From: Serratia fonticola
Lineage (GTDB): Bacteria; Pseudomonadota; Gammaproteobacteria; Enterobacterales; Enterobacteriaceae
Length of the DNA: 64,000 nucleotides
Assembly (NCBI RefSeq): GCF_006715025.1
Contig: NZ_VFMK01000001.1
Span: 3,844,001-3,908,000 of the forward strand
Direction of reading: 5' to 3'
The position numbers and the translations under genes are program-made. The notes beneath the pieces were generated by a model that worked only from the letters and a program-made list of their open reading frames with translations, did no database searches and was not told the origin of the DNA. Below are positions 8,608 to 18,266 of this stretch, in pieces (positions within the stretch are counted from its first letter, which is position 1; the number at the start of each line of letters is the position of its first letter).

Positions 8608-9900
8608 TTAACCGATATATTCCAGGCCACCCATATACGGGCGCAATACTTCCGGTACCTGAATACGGCCATCGGCCTGCTGATAGTTTTCCAGCACCGC
8701 GACCAGCGTACGCCCAACGGCCAAACCGGAACCATTCAACGTATGCACCAGGCGTGGTTTCTTTTCCGTCTTGCTACGGCACCGAGCCTGCATACGACGC
8801 GCCTGGAAGTCCCCCATATTGGAACAGGAAGAGATCTCACGGTAGGTATTCTGAGCCGGCAGCCACACTTCCAGATCGTAGGTTTTGCACGAACCAAAGC
8901 CCATATCACCGGTACACAGCAGCACTTTGCGATATGGCAGGTTCAACAACTGCAGCACTTTCTCTGCATGACCAGTCAATTCTTCCAGTGCATCCATAGA
9001 ATCTTCCGGACGAACGATCTGTACCATTTCGACTTTATCGAACTGATGCATACGGATAAGACCACGCGTATCACGTCCATACGAACCGGCTTCAGAACGG
9101 AAGCATGGCGTATGTGCGGTCATTCGCAATGGCAGGTCGTCTTCGTCGAGGATCTCATCACGTACCAGATTGGTTACCGGTACTTCTGCCGTCGGGATCA
9201 GCGCATAATTGCTGCTTTCCGATTCTTCTTCCAGCGGTTTGGTGTGGAACAGATCTTCACCAAACTTCGGTAGTTGGCCAGTGCCATACAGCGTGGCATG
9301 GTTCACCAGATACGGCACGTAGGTTTCCAGATAACCGTGTTTTTCAGTGTGCAAATCCAGCATGAACTGGGCTAGCGCACGGTGCATACGGGCAATTTGA
9401 CCTTTCATCACCACAAAGCGTGCGCCGGTCAGTTTTACTGCTGCGGCAAAATCCAGACCGCCAGCCATTTCACCCAGTTCAACGTGATCACGCACCTGGA
9501 AATCGTACTGACGGGGTTCACCCCAGCGGCTGACTTCCAGATTTTCGCTATCGTCTTTACCATCCGGCACGGCATCATCCGGCAGGTTTGGCATCACCAG
9601 CGCGTAATCACGGATTTCGTTCTGCAGCTTATCCAGTGCCGCCTTGGCAGCATCCAGCTTTTCACCCAGTTCGTTCACTTCGCGACGCAGTGGCTCGATA
9701 TCTTCACCGCGCGCTTTAGCTGCGCCGATGGATTTCGATCGGGAGTTACGTTCTGCCTGCAGTGTTTCAGTTTCTACCTGCAGAACCTTACGGCGCTCTT
9801 CTTGCGAACGCAGTAGGTCCAGATCGAGTTTAAAGCCTCTGCGAGCCAGTTTTACGGCGACTGCGTCTAGCTCATTACGCAGCAGATTGGGATCGAGCAT
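8608..9900 (-). CDS. serS: Seryl-tRNA synthetase
   Basis: 430 residues, the normal size for a class II synthetase that charges tRNA-Ser (and tRNA-Sec). It begins MLDPNLLRNELDAVAVKLARRG and has the long N-terminal coiled-coil arm (about residues 30-100) that grips the tRNA variable arm. Motif 2 is FRSEAGSYGRDTRGL followed by RMHQFDKVE; motif 3 is NGSGLAVGRTLVAVLENYQ near the C-terminus. Cytoplasmic and essential. Its own terminator follows. It lies between the dms operon and rarA exactly as in E. coli. Confidence 0.98.
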   Translation of the reverse strand: MLDPNLLRNELDAVAVKLARRGFKLDLDLLRSQEERRKVLQVETETLQAERNSRSKSIGAAKARGEDIEPLRREVNELGEKLDAAKAALDKLQNEIRDYALVMPNLPDDAVPDGKDDSENLEVSRWGEPRQYDFQVRDHVELGEMAGGLDFAAAVKLTGARFVVMKGQIARMHRALAQFMLDLHTEKHGYLETYVPYLVNHATLYGTGQLPKFGEDLFHTKPLEEESESSNYALIPTAEVPVTNLVRDEILDEDDLPLRMTAHTPCFRSEAGSYGRDTRGLIRMHQFDKVEMVQIVRPEDSMDALEELTGHAEKVLQLLNLPYRKVLLCTGDMGFGSCKTYDLEVWLPAQNTYREISSCSNMGDFQARRMQARCRSKTEKKPRLVHTLNGSGLAVGRTLVAVLENYQQADGRIQVPEVLRPYMGGLEYIG

Positions 9901-9997
9901 GCTAATCCTGTGCTTGTTGTTATTGAAAGAGAAATTGTGGTTCTATGCGATACAGTTAAAACCACATAAACCCGCTAACCTTACCGCAACGGCAACG

Positions 9998-11341
9998 CTA
10001 GCGGTAGCGTTTTGTCTGGCTATTTTGATCCTGCTCAGCGAGCCATGCCAGCTTTTCGCCAATTTTACCTTCCAGCCCACGTGAGGTTGGATGATAGTAG
10101 CGAGTGGTCGCCATTTCTGGCGGGAAATAGCTCTCCCCTGCCGCGTATGCGTTGGGTTCGTCGTGGGCATAGCGGTATTCTGCGCCCAGCCCCATTTCTT
10201 TCATCAGCTTGGTTGGCGCGTTGCGCAGGTGTTCCGGAACATCATAGTCTGCCATCTCCTTGGCATCCCGCATAGCCGCTTTAAAAGCAGTATAAACGGC
10301 GTTACTTTTTGGCGCGCAGGCCAGGTAGACGATCGCCTGAGCAATAGCGCGTTCGCCTTCCGCCGGGCCAACACGGGTAAAGCAATCCCAGGCGGCAATA
10401 GCCACCTGCATCCCGCGTGGGTCGGCGTTGCCAACGTCTTCTGAGGCAATGGCCAGCAAGCGGCGAGCCACATACAGCGGATCGCCGCCAGCAGTAATGA
10501 TGCGCGCATACCAATACAGCGCCGCATCCGGAGCAGAACCCCGTACGGACTTATGCAACGCAGAGATCAGGTCGTAATAGCGATCGCCTTTATTATCGAA
10601 ACGCGCACTGCGCTCACCCGACACTTCTTTAAGCAGTTCCGGGGTTAACACACGCGTGCCTTTACCATCAATTTCTGCCATATCGGCCATCATCTCAAGG
10701 CTGTTCAGGGCACGCCGGGCATCTCCTCCCACCAGTTCCGACAACATACGTTTGGTTTCTGACGGCAGTTCTATGTTCTGGCCACCAAAGCCGCGCTCAT
10801 GGTCTTTCATTGCCTGATCCAGCACCAGGCCAATATCTTCCGCCGTCAACGCTTTCAGCAGGTAGACCCGAGCACGAGAAAGCAGGGCCGAATTCAGTTC
10901 GAAGGAAGGGTTCTCGGTAGTGGCGCCAATAAAGGTAATGGTGCCATCTTCAATATGTGGAAGGAAGGCATCTTGCTGGCTCTTGTTAAAACGATGAACT
11001 TCATCGACAAACAAAATGGTACGACGGCCAGCATCGCGGTTCTGCCGCGCGCGCTCAATGGCTTCGCGGATCTCCTTGATGCCGGAAGTCACCGCAGAAA
11101 TGCGTTCCACATCGGCCTTTCCATAATGGCCAATCAACTCTGCCAGCGTCGTTTTCCCGGTTCCTGGCGGCCCCCACAGGATCATCGAATGTAGTTGCCC
11201 TGCTTCGATAGCGCGCGGTAAAGGCTTACCCGGCGCAAGCAAATGCTGCTGGCCGATATATTGCGCAAGGGTTGTCGGCCGCATACGCGCGGCCAACGGT
11301 TGGAACTCATTATGGGAAAAATCGAGTGACATGTTACTCAC
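9998..11341 (-). CDS. rarA: Replication-associated recombination protein A (AAA+ ATPase)
   Basis: 447 residues, close to E. coli RarA/MgsA, an AAA+ ATPase related to clamp-loader proteins that works at stalled forks and gaps with RecA and SSB. Walker A is GPPGTGKT at residues 57-64; Walker B is FVDEVHRF; the sensor region ATTENPSFELNSALLSRARV is intact, and the C-terminal tetramerisation part is present. The start is GTG (protein MSNMSLDFSHNEFQPLAARMRP) with GAGG six bases upstream. It begins seven bases after the lolA stop, so lolA and rarA are probably co-transcribed. Confidence 0.97.
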   Translation of the reverse strand: MSNMSLDFSHNEFQPLAARMRPTTLAQYIGQQHLLAPGKPLPRAIEAGQLHSMILWGPPGTGKTTLAELIGHYGKADVERISAVTSGIKEIREAIERARQNRDAGRRTILFVDEVHRFNKSQQDAFLPHIEDGTITFIGATTENPSFELNSALLSRARVYLLKALTAEDIGLVLDQAMKDHERGFGGQNIELPSETKRMLSELVGGDARRALNSLEMMADMAEIDGKGTRVLTPELLKEVSGERSARFDNKGDRYYDLISALHKSVRGSAPDAALYWYARIITAGGDPLYVARRLLAIASEDVGNADPRGMQVAIAAWDCFTRVGPAEGERAIAQAIVYLACAPKSNAVYTAFKAAMRDAKEMADYDVPEHLRNAPTKLMKEMGLGAEYRYAHDEPNAYAAGESYFPPEMATTRYYHPTSRGLEGKIGEKLAWLAEQDQNSQTKRYR

Positions 11342-11348
11342 GTAAACC

Positions 11349-11960
11349 TCACTGGCGCTGGTCGTCCAGCGTCACCCCCTTCGGTGGGGTAAATTTGAAT
11401 TTGGCCGCATCAACGCTAGTATTCTGCTGGCTCTTCAACTGATAAGCGCTGCGTTGACCATCTTGCTCAACCGCGGCAAAACTCTTGATGGTGCCACTGT
11501 TGGTCACCGTGATGGCGAATTGTTTCAAATTGCCACTACTTGTTTTGGGTGTCAGCTCGAAATCATCGCCTTTCTGCTTAACGTTATACTGCTTCCAATC
11601 GTTAGCATTATTACGCGTGATCAGCATAAAGGGGGTATTACCAGTGGCATTTTTCAGCCAGGTCGCCGTCACCTGTTCAACAAACGGATTATAGAACCAC
11701 AGGGTTTCGCCGTCGGAAACCAACACGCTTTCATCGGGGGAGGTCATATGCCAGTTAAACAGGTTAGGGCGCTTAACCCACAGTTCGCCTTCCCCTTGCT
11801 GCACCGCCGCACCGTCACCGCTGGTCACCGATTGGGAGAAACTGGCATGGAAACTGTTTACTTTCGCCAGACGACTTTGCAGATCTTGCGCGGCATCCGC
11901 CAACACTGAAGTGGACGCGAATCCCGAAAGCAGACAACAGGCAACTAACAGTTTTTTCAT
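11349..11960 (-). CDS. lolA: Outer-membrane lipoprotein carrier protein
   Basis: 203 residues with a Sec signal peptide (MKKLLVACCLLSGFASTSVLA, cleavage probably before DAAQDLQ). LolA takes mature lipoproteins from the LolCDE transporter at the inner membrane and ferries them across the periplasm to LolB. The mature sequence has the family pattern LQSRLAKVNSFHASFSQ, RPNLFNWHMTSPDE and the C-terminal FTPPKGVTLDDQRQ. Immediately upstream of rarA and 245 bases after ftsK, as in E. coli. Confidence 0.97.
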   Translation of the reverse strand: MKKLLVACCLLSGFASTSVLADAAQDLQSRLAKVNSFHASFSQSVTSGDGAAVQQGEGELWVKRPNLFNWHMTSPDESVLVSDGETLWFYNPFVEQVTATWLKNATGNTPFMLITRNNANDWKQYNVKQKGDDFELTPKTSSGNLKQFAITVTNSGTIKSFAAVEQDGQRSAYQLKSQQNTSVDAAKFKFTPPKGVTLDDQRQ

Positions 11961-12103
11961 TATTCCAATACCTTATGAAATGCATTTACCGCAAGGCCAA
12001 GCCCTGCGAGGCAAAATAACCTGAACTCCCCCACTTTACCGAAGCGCTAAACTGGCAACCAGAGCACTATTCCGATAAAGCAGAGGTTTACGCTTCTTTG
12101 CAT

Positions 12104-12124
12104 AAGGGCCGCTAAGCGGCCCTT
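12104..12124. terminator. Probable terminator hairpin downstream of ftsK
   Basis: A nine-base perfect stem (AAGGGCCGC/GCGGCCCTT) with a three-base loop lies between ftsK and lolA. The U run is weak on either strand, so termination strength is uncertain. Confidence 0.5.
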
Positions 12125-12144
12125 TATTATGCTGACAATATTTA

Positions 12145-12200
12145 TATACCCTATGGATTTCGAGTTGCCACATAGCTGTAGCCTGAAAGACAACGGGTAT
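12145..12200. repeat. Short, internally deleted ERIC (IRU) element
   Basis: About 56 bases carrying both ERIC ends: left ATACCCTATGGATTTCGAG and right GCCTGAAAGACAACGGGTAT, with almost all the interior missing. It ends five bases before the ftsK stop codon. Identified by comparison with the two longer copies at 32.2 and 56.3 kb and recall of the enterobacterial ERIC consensus. Confidence 0.8.
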
Positions 12201-12205
12201 CGCGA

Positions 12206-15200
12206 TCAGTCATGCCGCGGCGGAGCCAATACCTCACGGTTACCGTTATGCCCCTGCTCGCTGACAATTCCCTGCGCTTCCATCTGTTCAATGATTCGCG
12301 CAGCTCGGTTATAGCCGATACGGAACTGGCGCTGTACACCGGAAATCGAGGCGCGGCGTTTATCCACGACAAACTCGACTGCCTGATCGAACAGCGGATC
12401 CAGCTCTTCATCACCGTCAAGGCCACCGCCTGCCCCACCCTCACCGTCTTCACCTCCGTTGAGGATACCTTCTTTATATTGAGGCCGTTCACGCGCTTTC
12501 CAATCTTTGACCACCGCATGAACTTCCTGGTCGCGAACAAAGGCACCGTGCACACGAACTGGAATCGATGAGTTTGGTGCCAGATACAGCATATCCCCCA
12601 TCCCCAGCAAGGATTCCGCGCCGCCCTGATCGAGGATGGTACGGGAGTCGATCTTGCTCGATACGGTAAAGGCGATACGCGTCGGGATGTTAGCCTTGAT
12701 CAGGCCGGTAATTACATCCACCGACGGACGCTGGGTTGCCAGCACCAGGTGAATACCCGCGGCACGTGCTTTCTGCGCCAGGCGAGCGATCAGTTCTTCA
12801 ACCTTTTTACCGACGGTCATGATCAGGTCAGCAAACTCGTCCACCATCACCACAATGTACGGTTCTTTCTCCAGTACCGGTGGTGTGATATCCATGCTGT
12901 CGCTAGGTTTCCAGAAAGGATCCGGAATTGGCCGCCCCATGGCTTCTGCCTGATCGACACGCTCGTTATAGCCTGCCAGGTTACGAACCCCCAGTGCAGA
13001 CATCAGCTTATAGCGGCGTTCCATCTCGGCCACACACCAGCGCAATGCATTGGCGGCATCTTTCATGTCGGTAACCACATCGGTTAACAGATGCGGAATA
13101 CCTTCATAGACCGACAGCTCAAGCATTTTCGGGTCAATCATGATAAAGCGCACTTCTTTCGGCGTGGCTTTATACAAAATACTCAGGATCATGGCGTTGA
13201 CCCCGACCGACTTACCCGAACCGGTAGTACCAGCAACCAGCAGGTGAGGCATTTTGGCCAGATCGGCGACCACTGGCTGGCCGGAAATGTCTTTACCTAG
13301 CACGATAGCCAGCGGCGACGTGTTATCGCGGAAGGCTGGGCAATCCAGAACTTCGCGCAGATATACCGTTTGGCGCTTGGTATTGGGCAACTCCAGACCA
13401 ACATACGGTTTCCCTGGAATCACTTCGACCACACGTACTGCAGAGGTTGAAAGCGAACGCGCCAGATCGCGGGAAAGGTTGGAAATACGCGCCGCCTTGA
13501 CACCCGGTGCCAGATCCAACTCGAAACGGGTAATGACCGGACCTGGAAGAATATCAACCACGTCCGCTTTAACGCGATAATCCGCCAGGCTGGCTTCCAC
13601 TAACCGCGCTTTTTGCTCTAACGCAAAGGAGTCAACCGGCTCCACCTCTTTCGGCGCCTCGGTGAGCAGATCCAGCGTTGGCAGTGGCGTCGTCGGTTTC
13701 TGCAACGGCAGATCGTTACGCATCAGGAACGGGTGGATCAGGCTATCCATGGCCGGTGCTGCAGGCTGCTGCTGAGCCGGTGGCTGATAAGCCTGTACCG
13801 GTGGTGTTTGAGCACGCGGTGCCTGATAAGCAGGCGCTTCAGGTTCAAACTGGCCGAAAGGCACATCGTCTTCCTGCTCGCTCTCCTGCTCAATACTCTC
13901 CTCAAGCTGTGGCGACAGAGTAAATAATGGCTCAGTCGGGCCATCATCAACCAGATCCGCCATAGGCGAGAAACTAAAGGCATGATGCGTATCAACTGGA
14001 CGAGAAAGCGGAGCAGGTTCAGGTGCCGTATGCCCTTCACCGTAACGGGCCTGTTGCTGCTGGGCAAATGCCTGACCGAGTGCCGCTTCGTCTTCATGCA
14101 GAGCTTCAGCATCATCCTGATCCTGTTGATACTCTTCGCCATAACGTTGGCTTTGCTGTTCGGCAAAGGCCTGACGTAATGCGGCTTCCTGCAAGGCGTC
14201 ATCATCCTGCGAATGACTTTCAGGCATGGCGGTCTGAGATTCAGTGGCCTGCGCACGCTGTTCTTGCTCCGCCATACGTTGCGAAGGCAGCTTGATACCG
14301 TACGAAGCCAACTCTCGCCGGGTGGGAATACGCACCGGGTTTGGACGAGGCAACTCGGGGCCAATCCCCTGCTTAACCTGCGAGCTCGCATCGCTGGTGG
14401 CGGTGAAAGCAGGCATAAAGGTGTTATTCACTGCACCGGTTGCCACACCCGTCGTTGAAGAGGGTTTTAGTGCACCCAAAGCAGGAGCGGCATCACTGGC
14501 ACTGAAGCCGGTTGACCCACTGATATCGTCGCTATCCCGCTGAGCCGCTGAGAAATCAAACGGTGAAGGCTCTGGTTGCGGCACTGCCGGCGTTTGCCAG
14601 TTACCCATTCGCGGTTCGTTTGCTTCGCGATAAGGTTCCGCAGGACGAATCGTCTTGGGTGCTGGTGTTTCTTCAGGAATTTCAAACGAATACAGCGGTG
14701 GCGTAACATGCTCCGCTGCCGGGCTTAAGGGGTGTTGATTGACAGAAGTGGGCGTTACAGGAGCCGTAGTGACTGCAGCCTGTGGCACCGCTGCACTGGG
14801 CTTCACCGGGATATCGGCAATCACTGGCTCAGGCTCAACCTCAGCAGTTTCATCATCACTCGCACGCAAGCCACTCAGCAACGGATCGGCGGCATCCAGC
14901 GCCGCTTCTCTGGCCGTTTCAGTCACGGAAGGCGCGGAGAACAGCACATCATCATCCGCGACAGCAGCGGCTGGCGTAGCAGCAACGATCCCTTTGCCCG
15001 TCGGCTCGGGCTCTTCTTCAAGCAATAGGTCATCATCATCGTGATAGCGATCATCACGGCGCGAACGATTTGTCATAAAGGTGGCCACACCCAGTACAAC
15101 CCCGCCAATTTTTTCGGCAATGACCAGCCACGACCAACCGGTGAACAAGGTTAAACCTGCCGCCCAGATGCAAAGCAGCGCCAACGTTGCGCCAATACCG

Positions 15201-15676
15201 TTGAACCAAGGCAACATGGCGCTGCTCAGCAGGCTGCCAATGACGCCACCTGAAGCGAAATAATAAAGATCGTCAACATTCAACGCCGCCAGGCCACACG
15301 ACGTGAGCACCAACGCCAGCGTGCCGATCAGGCGCAGAGCAAGCGCAAAATAATCGATATAGTCGCTGTTTTCTCGCTGGCGGTAACCCACCCAGCACAG
15401 AATCAGCATGATCGGCGGTATTGCGTAGGCAAGTACGCCAAAGGTGAAGAACAACGTGTCGGCCAACCATGCGCCAACGCTGCCCCCCAGATTGTGAATA
15501 GGTTCATGCCACGCCGTTTGCGACCAACTGGGATCAGAAGGATTGAAACTGACCAGAGCGGCCATAAGGTAAACGGCAAAAATCGCCACCACGATCAGCA
15601 AAGCCTCGAGCAAACGCCGCCCGCTACTGAGTTTTTTCAGGGTGACTTCTTTATCTTCTGTATATTCCTGGCTCAA
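12206..15676 (-). CDS. ftsK: DNA translocase FtsK
   Basis: About 1156 residues. FtsK anchors to the division septum by N-terminal membrane helices and pumps chromosome dimers toward dif for XerCD resolution. Four or five helices lie in the first 200 residues. Then comes a long Pro/Gln/Glu-rich linker, followed by the motor domain with Walker A VAGTTGSGKSVGVN and Walker B PYIVVMVDEFADLIM. The C-terminal gamma winged helix (SISGVQRQFRIGYNRAARIIEQME) reads KOPS. The linker is shorter than in E. coli (total 1329 there). I chose the TTG at 15676 (SQEYTEDKEVTLKKLSSGRR), as recalled for E. coli, over a GTG three codons earlier; GGAG lies 8 bases before it. Confidence 0.96.
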   Translation of the reverse strand: MSQEYTEDKEVTLKKLSSGRRLLEALLIVVAIFAVYLMAALVSFNPSDPSWSQTAWHEPIHNLGGSVGAWLADTLFFTFGVLAYAIPPIMLILCWVGYRQRENSDYIDYFALALRLIGTLALVLTSCGLAALNVDDLYYFASGGVIGSLLSSAMLPWFNGIGATLALLCIWAAGLTLFTGWSWLVIAEKIGGVVLGVATFMTNRSRRDDRYHDDDDLLLEEEPEPTGKGIVAATPAAAVADDDVLFSAPSVTETAREAALDAADPLLSGLRASDDETAEVEPEPVIADIPVKPSAAVPQAAVTTAPVTPTSVNQHPLSPAAEHVTPPLYSFEIPEETPAPKTIRPAEPYREANEPRMGNWQTPAVPQPEPSPFDFSAAQRDSDDISGSTGFSASDAAPALGALKPSSTTGVATGAVNNTFMPAFTATSDASSQVKQGIGPELPRPNPVRIPTRRELASYGIKLPSQRMAEQEQRAQATESQTAMPESHSQDDDALQEAALRQAFAEQQSQRYGEEYQQDQDDAEALHEDEAALGQAFAQQQQARYGEGHTAPEPAPLSRPVDTHHAFSFSPMADLVDDGPTEPLFTLSPQLEESIEQESEQEDDVPFGQFEPEAPAYQAPRAQTPPVQAYQPPAQQQPAAPAMDSLIHPFLMRNDLPLQKPTTPLPTLDLLTEAPKEVEPVDSFALEQKARLVEASLADYRVKADVVDILPGPVITRFELDLAPGVKAARISNLSRDLARSLSTSAVRVVEVIPGKPYVGLELPNTKRQTVYLREVLDCPAFRDNTSPLAIVLGKDISGQPVVADLAKMPHLLVAGTTGSGKSVGVNAMILSILYKATPKEVRFIMIDPKMLELSVYEGIPHLLTDVVTDMKDAANALRWCVAEMERRYKLMSALGVRNLAGYNERVDQAEAMGRPIPDPFWKPSDSMDITPPVLEKEPYIVVMVDEFADLIMTVGKKVEELIARLAQKARAAGIHLVLATQRPSVDVITGLIKANIPTRIAFTVSSKIDSRTILDQGGAESLLGMGDMLYLAPNSSIPVRVHGAFVRDQEVHAVVKDWKARERPQYKEGILNGGEDGEGGAGGGLDGDEELDPLFDQAVEFVVDKRRASISGVQRQFRIGYNRAARIIEQMEAQGIVSEQGHNGNREVLAPPRHD

Positions 15677-15715
15677 GAAAGGCACTCCAGGTTCCTGTTA
15701 GCTGACAGAGTAACA

Positions 15716-15738
15716 GCGCCGAGAAGCTTCCTCGGCGC
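15716..15738. repeat. Hairpin between lrp and ftsK
   Basis: An eight-base perfect stem (GCGCCGAG/CTCGGCGC) with a seven-base loop, without a following U run. It lies downstream of lrp and in the leader of ftsK; it may attenuate read-through. Confidence 0.5.
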
Positions 15739-15741
15739 CAA

Positions 15742-15761
15742 AACTGTATGAATAAACAGGA
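15742..15761. promoter_or_regulatory. LexA (SOS) box upstream of ftsK
   Basis: CTGT-N8-ACAG with an A/T-rich centre, 66-85 bases before the ftsK start. E. coli ftsK (dinH) is known to have a LexA-controlled promoter, and this is the same arrangement. Activity here is inferred. Confidence 0.7.
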
Positions 15762-15796
15762 GTGTAACGAATTTAATCAGGTTTTGCACCTGCACC

Positions 15797-16291
15797 TTAC
15801 CGTGTTTTGATAACCAGACGGTTACTCTGTTTCACTTCTTCCATTACGACGTAAGTCCGGGTGTCATTAACTCCCGGTAAACGCAGCAAGGTTTCACCCA
15901 GTAATTTACGGTAAGCCGACATATCCGGCACACGGGTCTTCAACAGGTAGTCGAAATCACCGGATACCAGATGACACTCCTGAATTTCTTCAAGTTTCTG
16001 CACGGCTGAGTTGAACTGCTCAAACACGTCCGGCGCACCACGGTTTAACGTGATTTCCACGAAAACCAGCAGGGAAGCATCCAGATAATGTGGGTTGAGC
16101 AATGCGGTATAACCATGAATGAAGCCCTGACGCTCAAGACGGCGTACACGCTCTAAACATGGGGTTGGGGATAAACCTACGCGCTTCGAAAGCTCGACGT
16201 TCGAAATTCGCCCATCCTTCTGCAACTCGTTAAGGATGTTACGGTCGATACGGTCAAGATCTTTACCCGGGCGTTTTTTATTGTCTGCCAT
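15797..16291 (-). CDS. lrp: Leucine-responsive regulatory protein
   Basis: 164 residues, almost identical to E. coli Lrp, the global feast/famine regulator of amino-acid metabolism, pili and transport. The N-terminal helix-turn-helix is ISNVELSKRVGLSPTPCLERVRRLERQGFI; the C-terminal RAM domain binds leucine and builds octamers and hexadecamers. The ATG gives MADNKKRPGKDLDRIDRNIL. The gene has a long upstream region of about 700 bases shared with divergent trxB, where autoregulation would act. It is separated from ftsK by a hairpin and an SOS box. Confidence 0.98.
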   Translation of the reverse strand: MADNKKRPGKDLDRIDRNILNELQKDGRISNVELSKRVGLSPTPCLERVRRLERQGFIHGYTALLNPHYLDASLLVFVEITLNRGAPDVFEQFNSAVQKLEEIQECHLVSGDFDYLLKTRVPDMSAYRKLLGETLLRLPGVNDTRTYVVMEEVKQSNRLVIKTR

Positions 16292-17003
16292 TATTATTGT
16301 CTCTCTATGTTCTTCCCTGCACTTGCCACACCCTAGCCAACGTCAATGTGCAAGGGCTTGTTCCAAGCGAAGACCCGATGCCTGTGTTAAGCAGCCTATT
16401 CCGTTTAAAGGGAACTCGTTATGCATGTCAGCCGCCATAATGCTTCTATATTGCTATCACCTTCCAGCGTCGCCCTGCCTGTCTATCCGCCCAGGACAAC
16501 GAGTTCAAATGACACTCGCGTTCAGAATCCATCAACTATCCCCAAGACAAAATCGGCCCAACCTGTCCCAGCGAAGCCTTATTCTGCTTCGCTGTCGTAA
16601 AAACCGACAATTTGTCTCTGATGCAGGGATAATTTCTTCTTCCTATGATGTTTTCGCAAATGCACAGCGGATTGTCAAAGTAAAAGAAGCAAAATCAGTA
16701 GAACGTGCCGCCAGAAAATCATGACACCTGATTTTTAGTTAGGAATAACGCCAACAGAAAGCGTGCATGATGTCGACATAACACAACAAAAAATAAGGTT
16801 TTTCCATCATTCCTGCACAAAATATTTATTTCCCTTGCCTCTTCCAACGCGTTGTATTCGTTCCTGTTGCCAGTGGCAAGAGGTCATTAATCGGTCATTA
16901 CTATCAAACAAATCGTTAACAACATTCCTCGGCGCTTTTTTTACTGCAGCATTTTCCCTACAATCGGCTTCATTGTCCGCCATTGTGGGAAAAGAGGTTA
17001 TTC
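16292..17003. other. Divergent lrp-trxB intergenic region
   Basis: 712 bases without a convincing gene. The open frames here read as low-quality shadows. The part next to trxB (about 16760-17000) is A/T-rich and should hold promoters for both genes; I could not pick out a clean -35/-10 pair or a confident Lrp site. Confidence 0.5.
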
Positions 17004-17975
17004 ATGGGCACGGCTAAACACAGCAAATTATTGATTCTGGGCTCTGGCCCTGCAGGCTATACCGCGGCAGTTTATGCTGCACGCGCTAACCTGAACCCGG
17101 TACTGATTACCGGTATGGAACAAGGCGGTCAATTGACCACGACCACCGAAGTCGAGAACTGGCCTGGTGATGCAGAAGGCCTGACCGGACCGGTATTAAT
17201 GGAACGTATGCGTGAGCATGCAGAGAAGTTCGAAACCGAAATCGTTTTCGACCATATCAACAGCGTCGATCTGCAGAATCGTCCTTTCCGCCTGTTCGGT
17301 GACAGCGGTGAATACACCTGCGATGCCCTGATTATTGCAACCGGTGCATCAGCGCGCTATTTAGGGTTGCCCTCTGAAGAGGCCTTCAAAGGGAAAGGGG
17401 TTTCCGCCTGCGCTACCTGCGATGGTTTCTTCTATCGTAACCAGAAAGTTGCCGTCGTTGGCGGTGGTAATACTGCCGTAGAAGAAGCGCTTTATCTGTC
17501 TAACATCGCGTCTGAGGTACATCTGATCCACCGGCGTGATAGCTTCCGCAGCGAAAAAATCCTCATCAATCGTCTGATGGATAAAGTGAAAAACGGTAAT
17601 ATCGTCCTGCATACCGACAGCACATTGGATGAAGTATTGGGCGATCAGATGGGGGTCACCGGGGTTCGTCTGCGTAGCACCAAAGTTGAGGGCCAAACTG
17701 AAGAGCTGGCAGTGGCAGGCGTATTTATCGCGATCGGCCACAGCCCGAACACGGCGATCTTCGGCGGCCAGCTTGAGTTGGAAAACGGCTATATCAAGGT
17801 GCAGTCCGGCATTCATGGTAATGCGACACAAACCACTATCCCAGGCGTATTTGCCGCCGGTGACGTGATGGATCATATCTATCGCCAGGCGATTACCTCT
17901 GCCGGTACGGGTTGTATGGCCGCTCTGGATGCTGAACGTTACCTCGACGCCATGGCCCAGACCGAAGTCAAGTAA
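17004..17975 (+). CDS. trxB: Thioredoxin reductase
   Basis: 323 residues. A cytoplasmic FAD enzyme that passes electrons from NADPH to thioredoxin. The FAD dinucleotide fold is GSGPAGYTAAVYAARAN near the N-terminus, the redox pair is CATC (C136/C139), and the NADPH fold is VVGGGNTAVEEALYL. The second FAD motif GVFAAGDVMD is near the end. The ATG at 17004 is chosen (MGTAKHSKLLILGSG) with AGAGG just upstream, as in E. coli. It is divergent from lrp and upstream of cydDC, both redox-related. Confidence 0.98.
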   Translation: MGTAKHSKLLILGSGPAGYTAAVYAARANLNPVLITGMEQGGQLTTTTEVENWPGDAEGLTGPVLMERMREHAEKFETEIVFDHINSVDLQNRPFRLFGDSGEYTCDALIIATGASARYLGLPSEEAFKGKGVSACATCDGFFYRNQKVAVVGGGNTAVEEALYLSNIASEVHLIHRRDSFRSEKILINRLMDKVKNGNIVLHTDSTLDEVLGDQMGVTGVRLRSTKVEGQTEELAVAGVFIAIGHSPNTAIFGGQLELENGYIKVQSGIHGNATQTTIPGVFAAGDVMDHIYRQAITSAGTGCMAALDAERYLDAMAQTEVK

Positions 17976-17999
17976 GCCTTTCTAGCAATAAACCTACCG

Positions 18000-18019
18000 A
18001 GGCGGCTTCCAGGCCGCCT
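18000..18019 (+). terminator. Probable trxB terminator
   Basis: A seven-base stem AGGCGGC/GCCGCCT with a six-base loop, 25 bases after the trxB stop. The T run after it is short (TATT). Confidence 0.5.
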
Positions 18020-18266
18020 TATTGCTATCCGATATGTTTCACTCTTCGGCTTGCAAGACCTCGCGTATAGATTGCATCAATACAGCAAACGCATAAGCGC
18101 CGTAGCAGCATCAAGTATGACAGGCGTAAGGATATTTATTTTCAGTCTGTAGGATGACAAGGTAACATTGGCGCTCACTTGTCTTGCTTCTGGCTGAAGC
18201 AAACTATTTTTTAACAGTACGTTAACCTGACCTGTTACGACAGGCATCGGCGACGCAGACTACCTG

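Noticed and set aside
13738..14391. Minus-strand frame of 217 residues inside ftsK
   Set aside because: It is an out-of-frame reading of the Gln/Glu-rich FtsK linker, rich in Arg and Leu, as expected from frame-shifted repeats.
15705..15720. CTGT-N6-ACAG near the ftsK start as a second LexA box
   Set aside because: The spacer is six bases, while LexA needs eight; only the box at 15742-15761 fits.
16236..16724. Plus-strand open frame of 162 residues across the lrp start and upstream region
   Set aside because: It overlaps the lrp coding start on the other strand, has no recognisable domain, low-quality composition and no good ribosome site.
17361..17876. Antisense frame of 171 residues inside trxB
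   Set aside because: A mirror of a highly conserved gene with strong codon bias; no family resemblance.
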